This document shows, piece after piece, positions 38,474-51,128 of a stretch of 64,000 bases of DNA. The position numbers and the translations under genes are program-made. Numbering within the stretch: the first letter of the stretch is position 1; each line of letters begins with the position of its first letter. Origin of the DNA: Mangifera indica (taxonomy: Eukaryota > Streptophyta > Magnoliopsida > Sapindales > Anacardiaceae); the NCBI RefSeq assembly GCF_011075055.1, contig NC_058149.1, positions 10,856,449 through 10,920,448 of the forward strand, read 5' to 3'. Below the pieces are notes generated by a model, which was not told the origin of the DNA, made no database searches, and was given only the letters and a program-made list of their open reading frames with translations.

Positions 38474-41400
38474 ATGGCAGATGTTATTGGGGTATCTTCG
38501 TTTCAGTCGCTTCGCTTTTCGTCTTCGTTGGTGCTGGGTTCTTTCGCCTCTACGTTGAATTCCCTCCCACCTAATCTGATTCTAGACAAGAAAATTTCTC
38601 CTCTTGTTTATTCTTCTGCTGCTGGTTTTTCTCGCTTTTCTTTCACGCCTAAGAAGCACTTTCTCTCCTTCAAGGTCATACATCTTGTCCGTTTTATTCT
38701 AATGCTATTTGTAATTCATTAAGTCTTTACAATTTTGAATACCCATTTGTTGGAATTACGTTTCGTGCAATATTTTATGTCAGTTATGAGTATTGTTTGC
38801 TGTCTGAGTTGAGAAATTTTATTAATTTATTTTGGTTTGAAAAGTTATATGTTTTTGCGAGCTATGCTTGAAATTAGGAGAACCCATTTGTTGAAATTGC
38901 TTGACTATCGGCTGTGTTGAAGTTAGGAGTTTTATATGCTGTTCAAGCTGAAAGTTTAGTGAATTTAGATGACACTTTGATTGTCTGTAACACTGTTAGA
39001 ATTGTAAGTTATTTAAACATTTTATTAACTTTCCTTGAAATCTTTAATTTTAGATGGTTCTTCGTGTCAAATCTACTTTAGGCTGAGATAATATGAATGT
39101 ATTTTTCTATTTACAGTTTGCTCCCTTGTTGATTGGAGAGTGATTTGCCATTCTGTAGCATGAATTTCGTTTACAAAATAATCTGATTTTATTGTGTGTT
39201 TGTTTTCTTTGCCTTGATAAATTATTCCATGACAAATCTTTTAGGATTTGTGTACAATGGCCCAATTGTTGGGTAAGGCATGAAACCAGAAACATTTTTC
39301 CCCACAAAGTTCATGACAACTTTATTATCATGTTCTTCCGTTTACTTTCTCCTCTTTATCAATTTTGTATGGATTCCCTTTTTGTGTTTTTTAGAACTAA
39401 AATTTTGCTGAGGGTGGATTTATTTGGAGTCACTTTGGCAGGTTCTTTAATCATTCTGCAGACTAGCAAAATTTTACTTATTAGTTTTTTACTATAAAGA
39501 ATGAAGGCTTTTTTTGTGCCTTACTTTTAGTTTTGTCTTTGCAGTTGGATTTGATGCATTAACCTTTTTTTTAATTAATAGACAAAGTATTTTGCGTCTT
39601 TCTTTTATCTGGCCTTTTTTCTTTGTTTTTGTTTTATGTGGTGCAACATTTCTGGAAAGAAATGATAATAACTGAAACATCTAACATTTTTTATGTTAAA
39701 ATAAATACACCGTAGTCATTAGATCTAAGGATTAGAGAATATTGCATTCTCTAAAATGTAAAGCATCAACCATGTATGTATATTGGTATTGGAATCTCTT
39801 AGCTTCTACAATGTATCAATCAAGCTCACTTGTTAGAGTTATTTTAATGGCATGTCTCTGATAAAATTTGTTCACCTTCAAATAATATTTTAATACCCCA
39901 CCTTACTTGTCTTATGGTTATTTGCAATTGGTAGCAATTAAACTTTGGCTTGTCTGTCTACTGATATCAAAATGTCTCTGTATAAGGTGTTCACCTCGCT
40001 TGAGGGTTTTAATTATCATGTTGGTTGACCGGTTTACTTTTAATACAAAATCTATATTTTTTATCAAAAAAGTTATTGTTATTGAAATGTGGTGTGAACC
40101 TGCCCCAATTGCTTTGTACTGTGAAGTAATTTTGTTGTTTTTATTCTGTGTTGGGGGTCTATGTCGATTATTATATTTGTTCTTATATCGTGGTTCTTTC
40201 TAAGTTTTGGATGCTTCACTCCAGGCCCATGCAACTGTCACTCAAATTGACCAGCCAAAATGGTGGGAAAAGAATGCTCCAAATATGATTGACATTCATT
40301 CTACTCAAGAATTTCTGGGTGCATTAAGTCAAGCTGGAGATAAATTAGTCATTGTTGAATTTTATGGAACCTGGTGTGCATCTTGCCGGGCATTATTTCC
40401 AAAGGTAACACCCTGTTTGTTTATTGACCATCTGTACTAGTTTTAGCCTTTGTAATAACCATTTTTAAAACCATATACACTGCCAGCTTTAACAAAATTA
40501 TTGGCTTAGAGCATGTTGGTTAAGATTACTGCTTTTAATTACCTTTAATAGAGTGATTAATGGGGCACAGGAGAAAGAAATTATACATTTTTTGGTCTCA
40601 TGCTATTAAGGGAATAGAATGTTAGTTTTTCATAGGACTCAAAAATGAATATAGCTTATGGTGACACATGATGGATTTTTTTTATTGAGATTGCCATCTA
40701 ATGCTGGAGACTGGCACCAGCGCTTCGGTCTTTTCCTTGAAGTCATCTGTTATTACTTTTCTACAATAGATGAGTGGACAGGAATGTTGCTGCTAATGAA
40801 TTTAATGAGAGTAAAAAATAAAAAGTTTCTAAATTTCCGAAGGTTAATCATATGATTTGGCTTTACCTTAAATGATGTCAACTAATGATTCCTTCGAAAA
40901 GATACATGTCTTGCTTTTCACATAATGATTTATTAACTTTTATAGTTTATATATTTGCATTAGCACTTAAACGACTGTGCAATAATTGTGATGATTTTCT
41001 CGTGGAAAAAATGTCAGCTCTGCAGGACAGCGAAGGAACACCCTGAAATATTATTCCTGAAAGTCAATTTTGATGAGAACAAGCCAATGTGCAAAAGTTT
41101 GAATGTGAAGGTTCTTCCTTTTTTTCACTTCTATCGAGGAGCTCATGGACAGCTGGAAGCATTTTCATGTTCACTTGCTAAGGTGAGAGTTTTCTCATCT
41201 CCTTTCCTTTCTAATATGATTGCCAGAAAGTGTAAATATCATTGTCAAATGCATTAAAATTTACTCCTTCCTATCCACTGAAGAAGAATTAGAATCCACA
41301 ATTGTGAGGAAGAGGGCAAGATAAGGTGAAGAGTGGCATGGTTGATTGAATAAGTTTATGATCTGACACATTTATTCATGGCCTTATTAGTAAGTCACGA

Positions 41401-41756
41401 GCTCTGATTGGTTTATAACATGTGAAAAAGTTAAAAAATGAAGAAGAAAAAGAAGGTACTTTAATGGTACGAAAATTATTGGTACATAGCATATAAAATG
41501 CGAATTAGACTTTGCATGATTTACTGGTTCTTGTGTGATGGCATTCATATACATTGCAGAAGTTGTATGAATATCTGAAAACCTTTTTTGTGTTCATGTC
41601 TAATATTTCTCTTTACAAACCCACATGCAGTTTCAAAAAATAAAAGATGCTATCCAGCAGCACAGCACAGCTAGATGCAGCATCGGTCCACCGAAGGGAG
41701 TCGGAGATCTGAGTCTTGAAGCTATTTCCTCTCCAATAGAGAAGCCAGCTGTATGA
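38474..41756 (+). CDS. ACHT1: Atypical Cys/His-rich thioredoxin, chloroplast (ACHT1/2 type, 223 aa)
   Basis: Plastid thiol-disulfide oxidoreductase. ACHT proteins take oxidising equivalents from 2-Cys peroxiredoxin and adjust redox state of photosynthetic targets. Exons 38474-38674, 40225-40404, 41018-41182 and 41631-41756 are all phase 0 and join cleanly. Residues 1-65 are Ser-rich, low in acidic residues and transit-peptide-like, followed by [16 protein letters not shown]. The thioredoxin fold has [17 protein letters not shown] with the redox pair Cys118 and Cys121 (W-C-A-S-C, unlike the classical WCGPC), then [15 protein letters not shown] and [21 protein letters not shown]. The last exon encodes a tail ending IEKPAV; this exon and its 3' flank are duplicated at 44927-45602. 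Arabidopsis ACHT1 is, from memory, next to GATA22, matching the GATA gene upstream here. Confidence 0.94.
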
Positions 41757-41943
41757 AATTAAGCCAAGGATTTAAGCGTTAAACATGAATCTATATGTAT
41801 GTGTTAGTGTTATCATCTATGTTGCTTACTGAAGAAGAAAATCTGTAGCGAGGTACCACTGGTGCTATTTTGTATATTGGCATTTCCCCTGTAAAAGAAC
41901 TACAGAAGATTACAGTCGGCTTTATTCTTTGTCATTCTTGTTC
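41216..41943 (+). repeat. Segmental duplication, source copy (end of thioredoxin intron 3, exon 4, 3' flank)
   Basis: 728 bases run from ATGATTGCCAGAAAGTGTAA to TCATTCTTGTTC. They recur at 44927-45602 in the same orientation, and similarity stops abruptly at both ends. Confidence 0.95.
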
Positions 41944-42577
41944 TATTTTTTTGTATTTATGTATGTTAAAAAAACTGAAGTGGAAATGAAATTTCAAGTC
42001 CTGAATATTCATTTTTACAATTGGGCTGCAATGGTTAACCATGAGAAGCCTTTTACAGCTTATAGGCCTTTGCTTTGGGCTGAAGTTTGAGCTTGATTTG
42101 ATTTGAGTGAAATCAAAATTGAGTTTATCAAACTTGTCTCAAATGTGTTTAAGTTTAATTTATTTGAGAGGAATTAAGTTTGAGTTTGAGTTCAAACTGA
42201 ATTTTGAGTTTGACTAACTATAAAATCGGATTAATTTGTTTAAAAATTATGATTTGATTTGATTTGGGTTATAAAGTTGTTTGATTTAGGTTGAAAAATA
42301 TTTTCAGTTTGTTTATATCAGAGGATTATATCCAGTAGTGATTGAAAATGCTTCTTTTGGGCTATGATAAATATAAAATAAGCCCTTTAATATTTGAATT
42401 TCTTTTCTTTGGTTAATTTTCATCACTGTTCAAATTTAGAAGCCCTAAATTGTAAATATAAATAAACAAGCAAGGGAAAAACAGCTTATTCTATCATCTC
42501 GACCTCGTCAATCCATCAGGCATAAACACTGTATCCGACGCGCCGCGGAGTGTGAAGCGGTGGATATAGAGGAGAAA

Positions 42578-44491
42578 ATGGCGAGCTATCTATGGAGAAA
42601 ATACGCAGATTATGTGCACACAAAGTGGGAAAGAACCCTTCTTTGGGACATGATAGAGCCCTACAGGAGACCTAAATCTTTTACTCCTCTCGTAACCATC
42701 TATGTTACCGCTTTCTACACTGGTGTCATCGGCGCTGCTATTACTGAGCAACTCTACAAGGTATTTCATCTTTCAATTGTTTGAATTTATCCTTTATCGG
42801 AGTTTGTTTTGGCTTCCAGTTTTTAGAGTTCAGAGCTTTTTACCCTTTTATTTTTACTTAACAAAAATTTCCATCACATCATTTTGTTGTTATTTTTACT
42901 CATTTTTTGTTGATATGTATGTATGAATGTATGTATATTTCATATGTATGCAAAAATGATTAGCAAATTAATATTTATATCTTTGCTAATATTCCAGATG
43001 TCCTATATGATGGTTTTTAGAAACTGTTCTAGTTAAAAATGTTGGGCTTGATCTTTTAGTGCTATTTCATGTGTAATTTTTCAGTAGGATGGAGTTTAAG
43101 TGTAAACTCTTGAATGCTAGTGGTTAACATATCAGTCGTTGCTACTGGAAAATACTGAATTTTAGAGATTTCTGAGCAGGTTAATTTTGAAGTATATGAT
43201 AGAGAAAATTCGGAGAGCACATCCTAGAAATTTTGGGCTATGTTCATATATTTGTCAACCTTTCTTTATATTATGGTTCAAACTTTTATGGTCTTTAATA
43301 CCATATAGACCTTGCACTATGTAACATCTTGTGAGGTTTGGAGGTCATTTAAGGTACTTAAAGAAGTAGTTAAGATGGATGTAAATAAGAAAATTTGGTC
43401 CAATAAATATGAGAATCACACTGGCCAGTTTCTGTGTTTCAATTAGCCAACTAATTTGCCTCTCCAAACAGTGTGGATGAGGACTCATGATTTGATCTGC
43501 TAGCTTGAATACCTGGATCATGCTGATAAGCATTCAAATTGCTTGAATTATCGTTCGTTTTGAGATGAACTATAATTTGTATAGAGGCCTAGCTACAAAT
43601 GAGTTCCTTCTCCGGTGGGTGTCATTCCATCTCTGCTGGGCATTTCAGTCCAATTGACTTAATATCTTCTTCCTCCCCAGTTTAAACCAATCAATTTGAA
43701 GCTAGCTGGCTTAGGCAGAGCAGAAGCATGAGCAGTTCTTGTGCCCCTTTTCTTCAATGTCCAATCAGAATACCTCTTAGAAAGATGAGATGGGAACTAA
43801 TTGTTGTTCACCACTATCAACTAATGAATGTGATGTTAATAACATATTTGATTATGAAGAAAAAGATTACAGGAGTTTTGTTGTGAGCAGTTGACACATG
43901 AAGCAATTACTCAGAAATATTTTGTGGCCACTTGGGTTGTTAGAACACTGTAGAAAGATTGGATAGAATTTTGTTATTGTGTGTTGGTAAGCTTGACCTT
44001 AGTCTGATAAAATATTCATGACTATAAGAATATGATAGGTGAGGTGACAAAATTTAGTGGAAAACTAGGGCATTCATGGAGCTCCATTTGGATAATTCCT
44101 ACTTACAAGCTCCAAAAGTCTTAAGTTTACCTTATGTTAAGATTCATTAGTGTACTAGTTAATCAATAAAATGGGTGATTTAATGATTTTCATCTGTCAT
44201 ATTCTTGTAAGTACAAAGTTTAATCAGACAAGTAAAAAACATTAGTATGATTTATCATAGTAATAGTAAGAGTTTCTTTACATGTAAATTGACTAAATTG
44301 GACATTTAGTATGACCCTTTATCTCAGGGCAGTAATTTAAGGCTCTGGTCTGAGAATTGTGTTGCTTATTTGAGCAGGAAAAGTACTGGGAAGATCACCC
44401 TGGCCAAGCAGTGCCACTTATGAAGCCAAAATTCTATGGTGGACCCTGGAAGGTGTATCATGGCGCTGTGCCAACGAATCCTAATCAGTGA
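42578..44491 (+). CDS. Small conserved plant protein with one membrane segment, function unknown (98 aa)
   Basis: Two exons, 42578-42760 and 44378-44491, are phase 0 with GT-AG signals and a 1.6-kb intron. The ATG at 42578 is chosen because it begins MASYLWRKYADY; the codon opening the frame upstream at 42560 is GTG, not ATG. Residues about 42-58 (LVTIYVTAFYTGVIGAAI) form one hydrophobic segment. The flanks are rich in basic and aromatic residues (WERTLLWDMIEPYRRPKSF, EKYWEDHPGQ, KPKFYGGPWKVYHGAVP). The layout is reminiscent of small accessory subunits of mitochondrial respiratory complexes, but I cannot name the family. It lies between the thioredoxin gene and the duplicated copy of its last exon. 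Confidence 0.82.
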
Positions 44492-44926
44492 GAGCCACAG
44501 CAGCCAGTTTTCAACCTGTGCCGAGGTTTCTTCCTTCTGATATCTAGTGAGTCATGCTTATTGTATAAAGGTGAGAGTTGTTATTGGCATCTAGCAAACA
44601 AATATTCCTTCTAGTATGAGAAATAATCCAAGTAAACCGTGAGGTGATGATGCTGCATACCTTTATGTGGTTGAAAGATATGCCCACACTAAGGAAAAAG
44701 AATTTCCCAATAGGATGAATGTGATATTGATTTCAATTTATACCAGAGAACCCTTTGTGTGTCGTAATATGATCTTAAATACTCTTTAACACCTCAGTTT
44801 TGTTTAATCTATAGCTCAGTTTTGCCGTTGTCAATTTCACTTACCGGATATGAGATTTTCGGAATGTTTTGATTATTGCTATTGATCACTGGATGACTCT
44901 CTTTCATGGCAAAGCAAATCTGTCAA

Positions 44927-45602
44927 ATGATTGCCAGAAAGTGTAAATAGCAATGTCAAATGCATTAAAATTTACTCCTTCCGGTCCACTGAAGAAGAAT
45001 TAGAATCCACAATTGTGAGGAAGAGGGAAACATTTATTCATGGCCTCATTAGTAAGTCACAGGCTCTGGTTGGTTTATAATGTGCAAAAAAGTTAAAAAA
45101 AGAAGAAGAAGAAGGTACTTTGATGGTATGAAAATTATTGGTACATAGCATACAGAATGCGAATTAGACTTTGCATGATTTGTTGGTTCTTGTTTGCTGG
45201 CATTCATATACAGTGAAGAAGTTGTATGAATATCTGAAAACTTCTTGTGTTCATGTCTAATATTTCTCTTTTCAAACCCACATGCAGTTTCAAAAAATAA
45301 AAGATGCTATCCAGCAGCACAGCACAGCTAGATGCAGCATCGGTCCACCGAAGGGAGTCAGAGATCTGAGTCTTGAAGCTATTTCTTCTCCAATAGAGAA
45401 GCCAGCTGTATGAAATTAAGCCAAGGATTTAAGCATTAAGCATAAATCTATATATATGTGTTAGTGTTGCTATGTATGTTGTTTACTGAAGAAGAATATC
45501 TGTAATGGAGGTACCAGTGGTGCTATTTTGTGTATTGGCATTTTCCCCTGTAAAAGAACTGCAGAAGATTACAGTCGGCTTTATTCTTTGTCATTCTTGT
45601 TC
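44927..45602 (+). pseudogene. Duplicated thioredoxin last exon and flanks (gene fragment)
   Basis: 676 bases copy 41216-41943. The copy of exon 4 (about 45287-45412) keeps the CATGCAG acceptor, the open frame and the stop. It differs at two positions, one synonymous and one Gly to Arg (GTCGGAGAT to GTCAGAGAT). About 45 bases present in the source intron (about 41324-41368) are missing here. No upstream thioredoxin exons were found, so it is a fragment unless spliced to the distant exon 3 across the 98-aa gene. Confidence 0.9.
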
Positions 45603-45904
45603 AAGTTCGGCATGATTCAATAATATCATCTTGATCCAATATAAACGGACTTGAACCCAAATTCTCATCAAACTCCAACCAAGGATTTTTAGCCAATCCA
45701 GCTAACCATCGGGCATAATTCCAAGTTACTTTGAAGTTTGAACATGTACCAGTTCAGACAAAACTTTGTGTCTTCAGTATTTGTGGGAATTAGTGTCAGA
45801 ATATTGCTATTGTTATTGAAAGACGGCCACGTAGCCGCAATCTACGCCACTAACATAAACGAGTGGTTTAATTATGTTACAAAATTACAGAATTCGATGA
45901 ATCA

Positions 45905-48900
45905 ATGATATCAAACATGGTAAATCTTCCTCGTCTGTCACCGCACCGCAAGCTCCCACTCCTTCCTGCTGTTTACTCTGCTTCAGTCTCTAATTTTTCT
46001 TGTTCTACTTGGGTTTCCAGTCGTTCGAAAGCTCTGAACAAGTGTGACATTGGAATTAGAGCACCTCGCCGGCTTGTGTTGGGTGTGGGAGCTGCTTGTT
46101 GGACTCAGTTTTTGAGTATGGCGGGTAGTGTTGCCTCCAAATCCTTCATCGCTTCTGCAAGGCAAAAGGGTGCCGTTGAAGAGGTAAAGTTTTCATCTTT
46201 AACTGCTGTTATCAACAACAATTCTTTTGTTTGCTATTGGATTGTGATATTATGGGTTGGTGTGTTGTTGATGAAATATGATGGGATGGACTTGGAATTC
46301 AATTAATTGAGCTTCTGATAATGTGCCATGCCTAAACAAAGATAACATTTACATTAAATCAATAATTGGTTCAAGATTAGCATTAATGAAGCGGTTGAAT
46401 TATCTATTCAGTGATGGGTTTTATTGACTAAGAGGAAAGCTCATTGTAGTTGCATTTCTTTTAACTAATGTTATTGGTCTTAAATCCAATGAATATTCTT
46501 TGTCCTTTGAGAATTTTTTGGCCGTTGTAAGTAGAGGGTATCATCTCAATAATTCATTTCACTTTGATCTCATAGATATTGAAGAATGTTGAGTGGCCGG
46601 AGCAATTCCCTTTCAAGGAGGAGGACTTTCAGCGCTTTGATGAGTAAAGGCTTTATACTTCACTTTCTTGCTTGCATTAAACTCTGTATCAGGGACAATG
46701 CAAGCTGCTCATCTAAATGGCCTTCATTTTAGCAGAAACTTTATAATATCTATTAGTAGTTTCAATTGTTATAGATTCAATCACTGCAAGCTTATATACA
46801 GTTTTTGACTTTTCTATATCTGAAATACAGCAATTGATATTTTCAGGACACCTGATTCATTTTTCTATGAAGCTCCTCGATTTGTGACACACATTGATGA
46901 TCCAGCCATCGCTGCATTGACTAAATACTATTCTCAGGTTTTCCCTCCCAGCAACACTCCAGGAATAAGAATTCTAGATATGTGTAGCAGTTGGGTAAGA
47001 CATATTGAATCTGTATGGTTGTGTCAGTAATCCATGGTGCATCTTATAATATCATAACCCCCGTCCTGGTCTTCACATTTAGGTAAGTCATTATCCACCA
47101 GGGTACAAACAAGATAGGATAGTTGGAATGGGCATGAATGAAGAGGAGCTCAAGCGGAATCCAGTAAGTTACTACTTTAACTGGTTAAGATGTCTTTTCG
47201 TTAAAATTTACTGTAGATGTTTCATGTGATTGACCAATAATTGGACGTTCAAAAATCCAAAATTTGTTGCCACTTTCTGATTTATCACTGGCAATTTTAT
47301 TGACTTAATCAACTTGATTAGGGTTTCTCCTTCAAAATTGTTACTGGTTGGGTGGTGGTTGCTGAAAATAATTCTTCTTAAGTTATTTCCCAACAAAACA
47401 TGTAACAAGGAAAACCTTGTATTTTTTGCTTGCATTCTTGGGTTTACTGTGGATCAATATGACCAGCATAACTTCATAAGTATCACATATCATGAGACAA
47501 ATAGGATAAAAGTATGAGCATGTAAATAATGACATACTGACACCTCTTTAAACCGATTGAGTTGAAACCTTTGTCTATATGATGCTGCTATACTGGGCAT
47601 CATAATCATGTACTAATTTACACAGAGATAGGTATATAGTCATTATATTGATGAGGCAAATTCATCCTGTGCTTGAATTATTTGTCTGCAGGTTTTGACT
47701 GAGTATGTTGTGCAAGACTTAAATTTAAATCCTAAACTTCCATTCGAGGACGATTGCTTTGACGTCATCACGAATGTGGTATGTACATCTTTTACATCTC
47801 AGGAATAGTTCATTGTTTTTTCATGTAAACATGCTTCTACTGCAATTAATTATGCAACGTAATGACATTTTGAAGTCAGAACTAGTTTGATTTACCTAAT
47901 GTGTCTTGAACTGGTAGCTTGAGTCCTATCAACCTGCTATGTTTTGGAGCTTTTTGTTTTTGGGGGTGTCTTATTGAACATTGTGATGGAAATCTCAGCC
48001 AAAAACTATGCTGCTAAGATAATACTTTTAAATATTTAATGATGAAAATATTTTGGATAATTCGTAAGTTAATGTGCTGGTGAGGAAGGTCATGCTTTGC
48101 AAATGCTTATATATCAGGTTTTTAAATTATTACAGGTCAGTGTTGATTACCTGACAAAGCCAATTGAAGTTTTCAAAGAAATGAGCCGGATTCTTAAGCC
48201 TGGTGGATTGGCTATAATAAGGTGGTGTCTCTGTCCTTAATTTAGAGTCATTGCGAGTTTAACTTCATACCTTTTGTAATCTATTCCTGATATTGTGAAG
48301 CAATTCTCTGATCTTTATGATATATATCTATACATGCACAGAGACTTCTGATATTAATCTGAAATTGTTACCACAGCTTATTTTTATCTTTATTTTAATC
48401 TCCAATCTCTATTCTATGTCCAACAATTTTTCACTAATGTAATATACTTATAACCCAGCTTTTCCAATCGTTGCTTTTGGACAAAAGCTATCTCAATATG
48501 GACATCAACGGGCGATGCTGACCATGTTATGATTGTTGGGTCCTATTTCCATTATGCTGGAGGATTTGAACCTCCTCAGGTAATTGAGTCCTTGAATACT
48601 TCTAATATAGTAGCTGTTGACATAACCTGATAACCATAAAGTTCCTCATTTATTATAACTGCAATTTGACCTTCGCCATGCTCATCAGTGCTGAAAGGTC
48701 TGGTATTTTTGTTGGTGTTTTCTTTACTCTTACTTCCCCTAATTTTAGACTTGCTTAACCTTTAATACGTGTGGTGGAAGTGGTCTGAATACCAGCAACA
48801 TGAATATGTGACCACGTGTGCTTATACATACCTAGGAGTTAGCAGTTCAACCTTTGTTGTTTGTATACAACTGATGCAGAGGAAGTCTAAATTTAGACAA

Positions 48901-49072
48901 GATGTGTGTTTATGATACACATGCCTTTCAAATCCACACTACTGTGAAAATTTAGAAAAGAGAGTCAAGTCAACGAATTTGCCTTTGTTTACAGGCTGTG
49001 GACATTTCTCCCAATCCAGGACGGTCGGACCCCATGTACATTGTTTACTCTAGAAAGGCATCTACTGCTTAA
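45905..49072 (+). CDS. SAM-dependent methyltransferase, type-11-like, predicted plastid/thylakoid (315 aa)
   Basis: Exons 45905-46183, 46576-46643, 46847-46994, 47083-47163, 47692-47778, 48136-48221, 48459-48579 and 48995-49072; 948 nt, frame kept. The N-terminus is Ser/Arg-rich and transit-peptide-like, followed by APRRLVLGVGAACWTQFLSMAG, a twin-arginine plus hydrophobic core suggesting Tat import into the thylakoid lumen. The methyltransferase fold shows motif I as RILDMCSSWVSHYP, lacking the usual glycine-rich loop; then VVQDLNLNPKLPFEDDCFDVITNV (motifs II/III) and VFKEMSRILKPGGLAIISFSNRCFW (motif IV/post). Related proteins with the DxxSSWxSH variant occur, as I recall, in cyanobacteria. 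Substrate unknown. Met1 (ISNM) and Met5 are alternative starts. It is convergent with the tetraspanin gene downstream. Confidence 0.9.
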
Positions 49073-51128
49073 TTCAACAAATTTCAGGGCTGGCATTCTC
49101 ATTTCTCTGTTGGCCAGTTCATATTGTGATCAGCTTGAAAGCGGAAGGTCCCAAAGGGTTTGTGGAAGAAGCAGATAGATTGAGGTACACAAGATTTTTG
49201 TTTTTCAAAATCACTAATCAGGCTTGATGATCAAGTATACACTTTCCGCAACTTTGTAACTTTCGAATTTGAATTTGAGAACAATCACAAGATCAACACT
49301 AAATAAGTCTGAATAAAATCACAAAGAACTCAAAAAAATATGAACTCATAGAAGTAAGAGATGTTGAGAAAACTCTCTTGTATTATTAAAGCTCTAAAAA
49401 AATCATACAATGCTTGGAATGAATATAACTTCAGCGCTTGTTAACTTTGTACAGGAGTTTACAAGTAGATCTAATGGTTTAATCTAATAGATTGGATGGT
49501 CAAAATTACTCATTTTAGAATAAGAATTCTACTCCTATTCTAATGCCTATACATATCTTGAAAGCTTCTTCCATATTTTCTTGCCCTTTACCATGGATTG
49601 GGGGCTGGACATGACGTTCCCTTCCGCTTAAGTATGTGACGTCTATGTTGTCGTCTTCCCTTTGCTCTCTTTCGTCAATCCTGAGTTGCATAGTCTTGAC
49701 CCCATGAAGACTTGGTGATATCGCTTGGTGGTTTGTTCTTTCTGATGTAACTTGCACTTGTTCCCACATCTTCACCCTTCACTAGTTAATCAAATTTGGA
49801 TGATTCCATGAGATTTGATTTAGTTATAGTAGGAATGATGCATGGAGTTGAGGCAAAATCACCACATTATAGTCTTATGAACTCCTTGTTGAACACAATG
49901 TTATACTCATCCGTTGGTTTTATGAGAGATTCGTCACTTAGGTATAGTTTTATTCCATGAATTATATCATTAAGAAGTATGTGCATGTCATTCACCCCGT
50001 TTCTCCGCTATACCCATTGGGTCTAAGCGGTTCAACACGTGAACTCTTGAATTTAGAAGGGAAGGTGAAACCTTTCACCCTTATATGCATATATGCAAAA
50101 CAATTGACTACATTTCTTTTGGGGTTTGGGTTTCTGCAAAGGGAAGAGCAGAATCTATGAATTCCTTATTAGTTAGTTACTGTCTTTTGTACTTGTTAAT
50201 TACTGTCTTTCGTACTAAATGAAGTTCTTTGTTTTACATATGATTAAGTAATCATATTAATGTCTCTAAGAACATCAAAACAGTATTCCAGTTCTTGTAC
50301 CATAATAAAAAGCAATAAACAAAAGAATGAAACGTCGAAAAGCCTTTGTTTCTTCATAATCAGTCGGTGAAGTCAGTGCCCTTTTATTATTTAATATTAA
50401 TACTGAATTAGAAACTTTAGTGGGAAAATATGGCCTAAAAAGATCACCAATCCCTCTTTTATGCGCATTAGAAAAGATAAAGATGATAATTCAATTTATA
50501 AAATTAGATTTTCAATCTACTTTTTAAACAAAGAGAAAATTTTTTGATAAAAAGAAAAATATAAATAGAGGCAAGATGGGATAGGTAAAATCTTTAGAAA
50601 ATTTTTTAACTTGTCCATTTTTTATATATTTATTAATTTAATACATATTAAATTACTATTTAAATTTTGAATTATAATAAATATATCTTTAACATTTAAT
50701 ATATATATTTTATTATTTTTTTAACGGACTCAATAATATAAAGGGGAAGAAAGAGAAATTTTTTATATGAGAAAGGGATGAAAATTTTCCCTTAACCCTA
50801 TATTAGACACAAAACAAGACGAAAAACAAAAAGGTATAAACAACAAGGAAAGGACAACGATAATTAAAATATTGGACCCTACCCAACCGTTGCCAACTTG
50901 CCATGTCTAGGGAAAAGCATTATTGAAGTTGAAAATCTGATAAAGATTATCTGCTCATTTTAAAAATCTAAAATTCAAATATAAAAAGTCTCTCCATTCA
51001 TTCTACATAGATCGGAACAAGGGAATATAGATATATTAACACTGGTAACAGAGACACTTTTTTTTTTTTTATATAATTTGAGAGGATAAGAAACAAATAC
51101 TGGCAAAACCATAAAACTGAAAATCCAT
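49073..51128. other. Intergenic region; possible retroelement remnant at about 49.2-50.2 kb
   Basis: Downstream of the methyltransferase stop the base composition becomes less AT-rich (about 49560-50160). Open frames on both strands have no recognisable domain and look like a decayed mobile element, but I could not identify LTR ends or a conserved pol motif. 50.2-50.95 kb is ordinary AT-rich DNA. Confidence 0.4.

Noticed and set aside
44648..44665. GATGATGCTGCAT resembling part of miR172
   Set aside because: Only a partial match and no foldback partner nearby; it lies in the 3' flank of the 98-aa gene.
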